A stretch of DNA of 5,921 nucleotides from Planctomycetota bacterium (lineage in GTDB: Bacteria > Planctomycetota > Phycisphaerae > UBA1845 > Fen-1342), in the NCBI GenBank assembly GCA_030616465.1, contig JAUWXH010000153.1, forward strand, positions 1 through 5,921. The letters are read 5' to 3'. The translations under genes were made by a program, and so were the position numbers. How positions within the stretch are numbered: position 1 is the stretch's first letter; every line of letters starts with the position of its first letter. The notes below the pieces were generated by a model that worked only from the letters and a program-made list of their open reading frames with translations, was not told the DNA's origin and searched no databases. Below are positions 5,400 to 5,921 of this stretch, one piece after another.

Positions 5400-5921
5400 T
5401 TATCCGCAGCCCTCGCCCCAGTGCGCCAGCAGGATGCCGAGGTCAGCCTGGTCGGTGTCGCCGTCGTCGTCGCAGTCGCCGGGGCAATCGGCTCCAGTGC
5501 AGTTCCAGTCGGCGAGGAGGATGAGGAGGTCCGACTCGTCGACGCAGGCGTCGCCGTTGAGGTCACCGAGGGTGTAACCGATCAGGCCGAGACCGTGGTA
5601 GCTGCCCGCTGCAACCGCCACGAAGTCCGTGTTCGGCTCCGGCACGTCGCATTGGCCGTAGTTGTTCCGTCCCCACGCCACGATCGGGCCGTCGGCCTTC
5701 AGGCCCAGGCTCTGCCCGTCGCCCGCCGCGACCGCCACGAAGTCCTTGTTTGGCAGAGGCACGTTGCATTGGCCGTGGAAATTGTATCCCCACGCCACGA
5801 TCGAGCCGTCGGCCTTCAGCCCGAGACTATGGTACCAGCCCCCCGCGAGCGCCACGAAGTCCGTGTTCGGCGCTGGCACGTCGCACGCCCCCCAGTAGTC
5901 GCTGCCCCACGCCACGATCGA
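5400..5921 (-). CDS. Secreted RCC1-repeat protein with dockerin-like tail (5' end outside window)
   Basis: The last 173 codons and the TAA of a larger gene; the start lies beyond the right edge. The apparent GTG at 5915 is an internal Val in a repeat (SIVAWG), not a start. The visible part holds RCC1-type beta-propeller repeats: half a unit, two full 39-residue units and the start of a last one, with consensus DFVAVAAG--HSLGLKADGSIVAWG--N--GQC(D/N)VP-PN. The units are shorter than the roughly 50-residue blades of eukaryotic RCC1 but match the short bacterial form. After a five-residue linker (IGYTL) comes a 55-residue dockerin-like tail with two Ca2+ loops (DLNGDACVDESD and DCDDDGDTDQAD), ending LLAHWGEGCG. 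RCC1-like propellers usually mediate protein binding; the partner here is unknown. An exported or surface location is inferred from the tail. The terminator at 5340-5369 ends its transcript. Confidence 0.9.
   Translation of the reverse strand, partial: SIVAWGSDYWGACDVPAPNTDFVALAGGWYHSLGLKADGSIVAWGYNFHGQCNVPLPNKDFVAVAAGDGQSLGLKADGPIVAWGRNNYGQCDVPEPNTDFVAVAAGSYHGLGLIGYTLGDLNGDACVDESDLLILLADWNCTGADCPGDCDDDGDTDQADLGILLAHWGEGCG
5403..5567 (-). repeat. Dockerin-like tail cassette, copy in the RCC1-repeat gene
   Basis: Second copy of the tail found at 2398-2562, 45 of 55 residues identical. Identity is highest at the 3' end (bases 5410-5444 match 2405-2439 perfectly) and lower in the first Ca2+ loop, where GCVNQED becomes ACVDESD. 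The Ca2+ ligands of both loops are kept. Confidence 0.85.
5583..5921 (-). repeat. Tandem 117-bp RCC1-type coding repeats
   Basis: The period is exactly 117 bases (39 codons). Aspartate codons starting DFVA lie at 5861-5859, 5744-5742 and 5627-5625. Two full units (5861-5745 and 5744-5628) are flanked by a partial unit at each end. The block CCCCACGCCACGATCG recurs on the plus strand at the same phase in each unit, including at the window edge, so the array continues outside. High identity, silent positions included, indicates recent tandem duplication or homogenisation. Confidence 0.9.

Overview
The window is GC-rich and codes almost entirely on the minus strand. It looks like a segment of a Planctomycetota chromosome, probably an uncultivated Phycisphaerae-like lineage. 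That placement is an inference from protein architecture: secreted subtilases, a type I dockerin-like tail with the signature DLGILLA(D/H)W, and short RCC1-type repeats of the form 'DFVAVAAG..HSLGLKADGSIVAWG' are a combination typical of that phylum. No tRNA, rRNA, CRISPR array or insertion sequence was seen.

In order of transcription (right to left): (1) 5921-5400 is the 3' end of a gene for a secreted RCC1-repeat protein with a dockerin-like tail, followed by a hairpin terminator at 5340-5369. (2) A 350-base gap (5399-5050) holds a plausible sigma-70-type promoter (5244-5272) and a roughly 190-nt 5' leader with a bulged hairpin. (3) 5049-2395 is a complete 884-aa secreted S8 serine protease of bacillopeptidase F type. 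It carries an Ig/Fn3-like module, a jelly-roll (MAM-like) module and the same dockerin-like tail. (4) A 316-base gap (2394-2079) holds a nested stem-loop just after the stop and an orphan 88-codon reading frame that reads like the C-terminus of another secreted planctomycete protein with its start missing. (5) 2078 to beyond base 1 is a second secreted S8 protease, of KP-43-like type, cut by the left edge of the window.

The locus appears to be a cluster of exported, Ca2+-binding or proteolytic surface and extracellular proteins built from exchanged modules. The two proteases belong to different S8 subfamilies yet have N-terminal leaders that align without gaps, 22 of 42 residues identical. 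The RCC1 protein and the first protease share a 55-residue tail (45/55 identical) that includes a 35-base stretch of perfect DNA identity. Together with the orphan C-terminal fragment, this suggests that leaders, tails and C-terminal modules are shuffled among neighbouring genes. Nothing here is demonstrably a new enzymatic system; the modular sharing is the most noteworthy signal.
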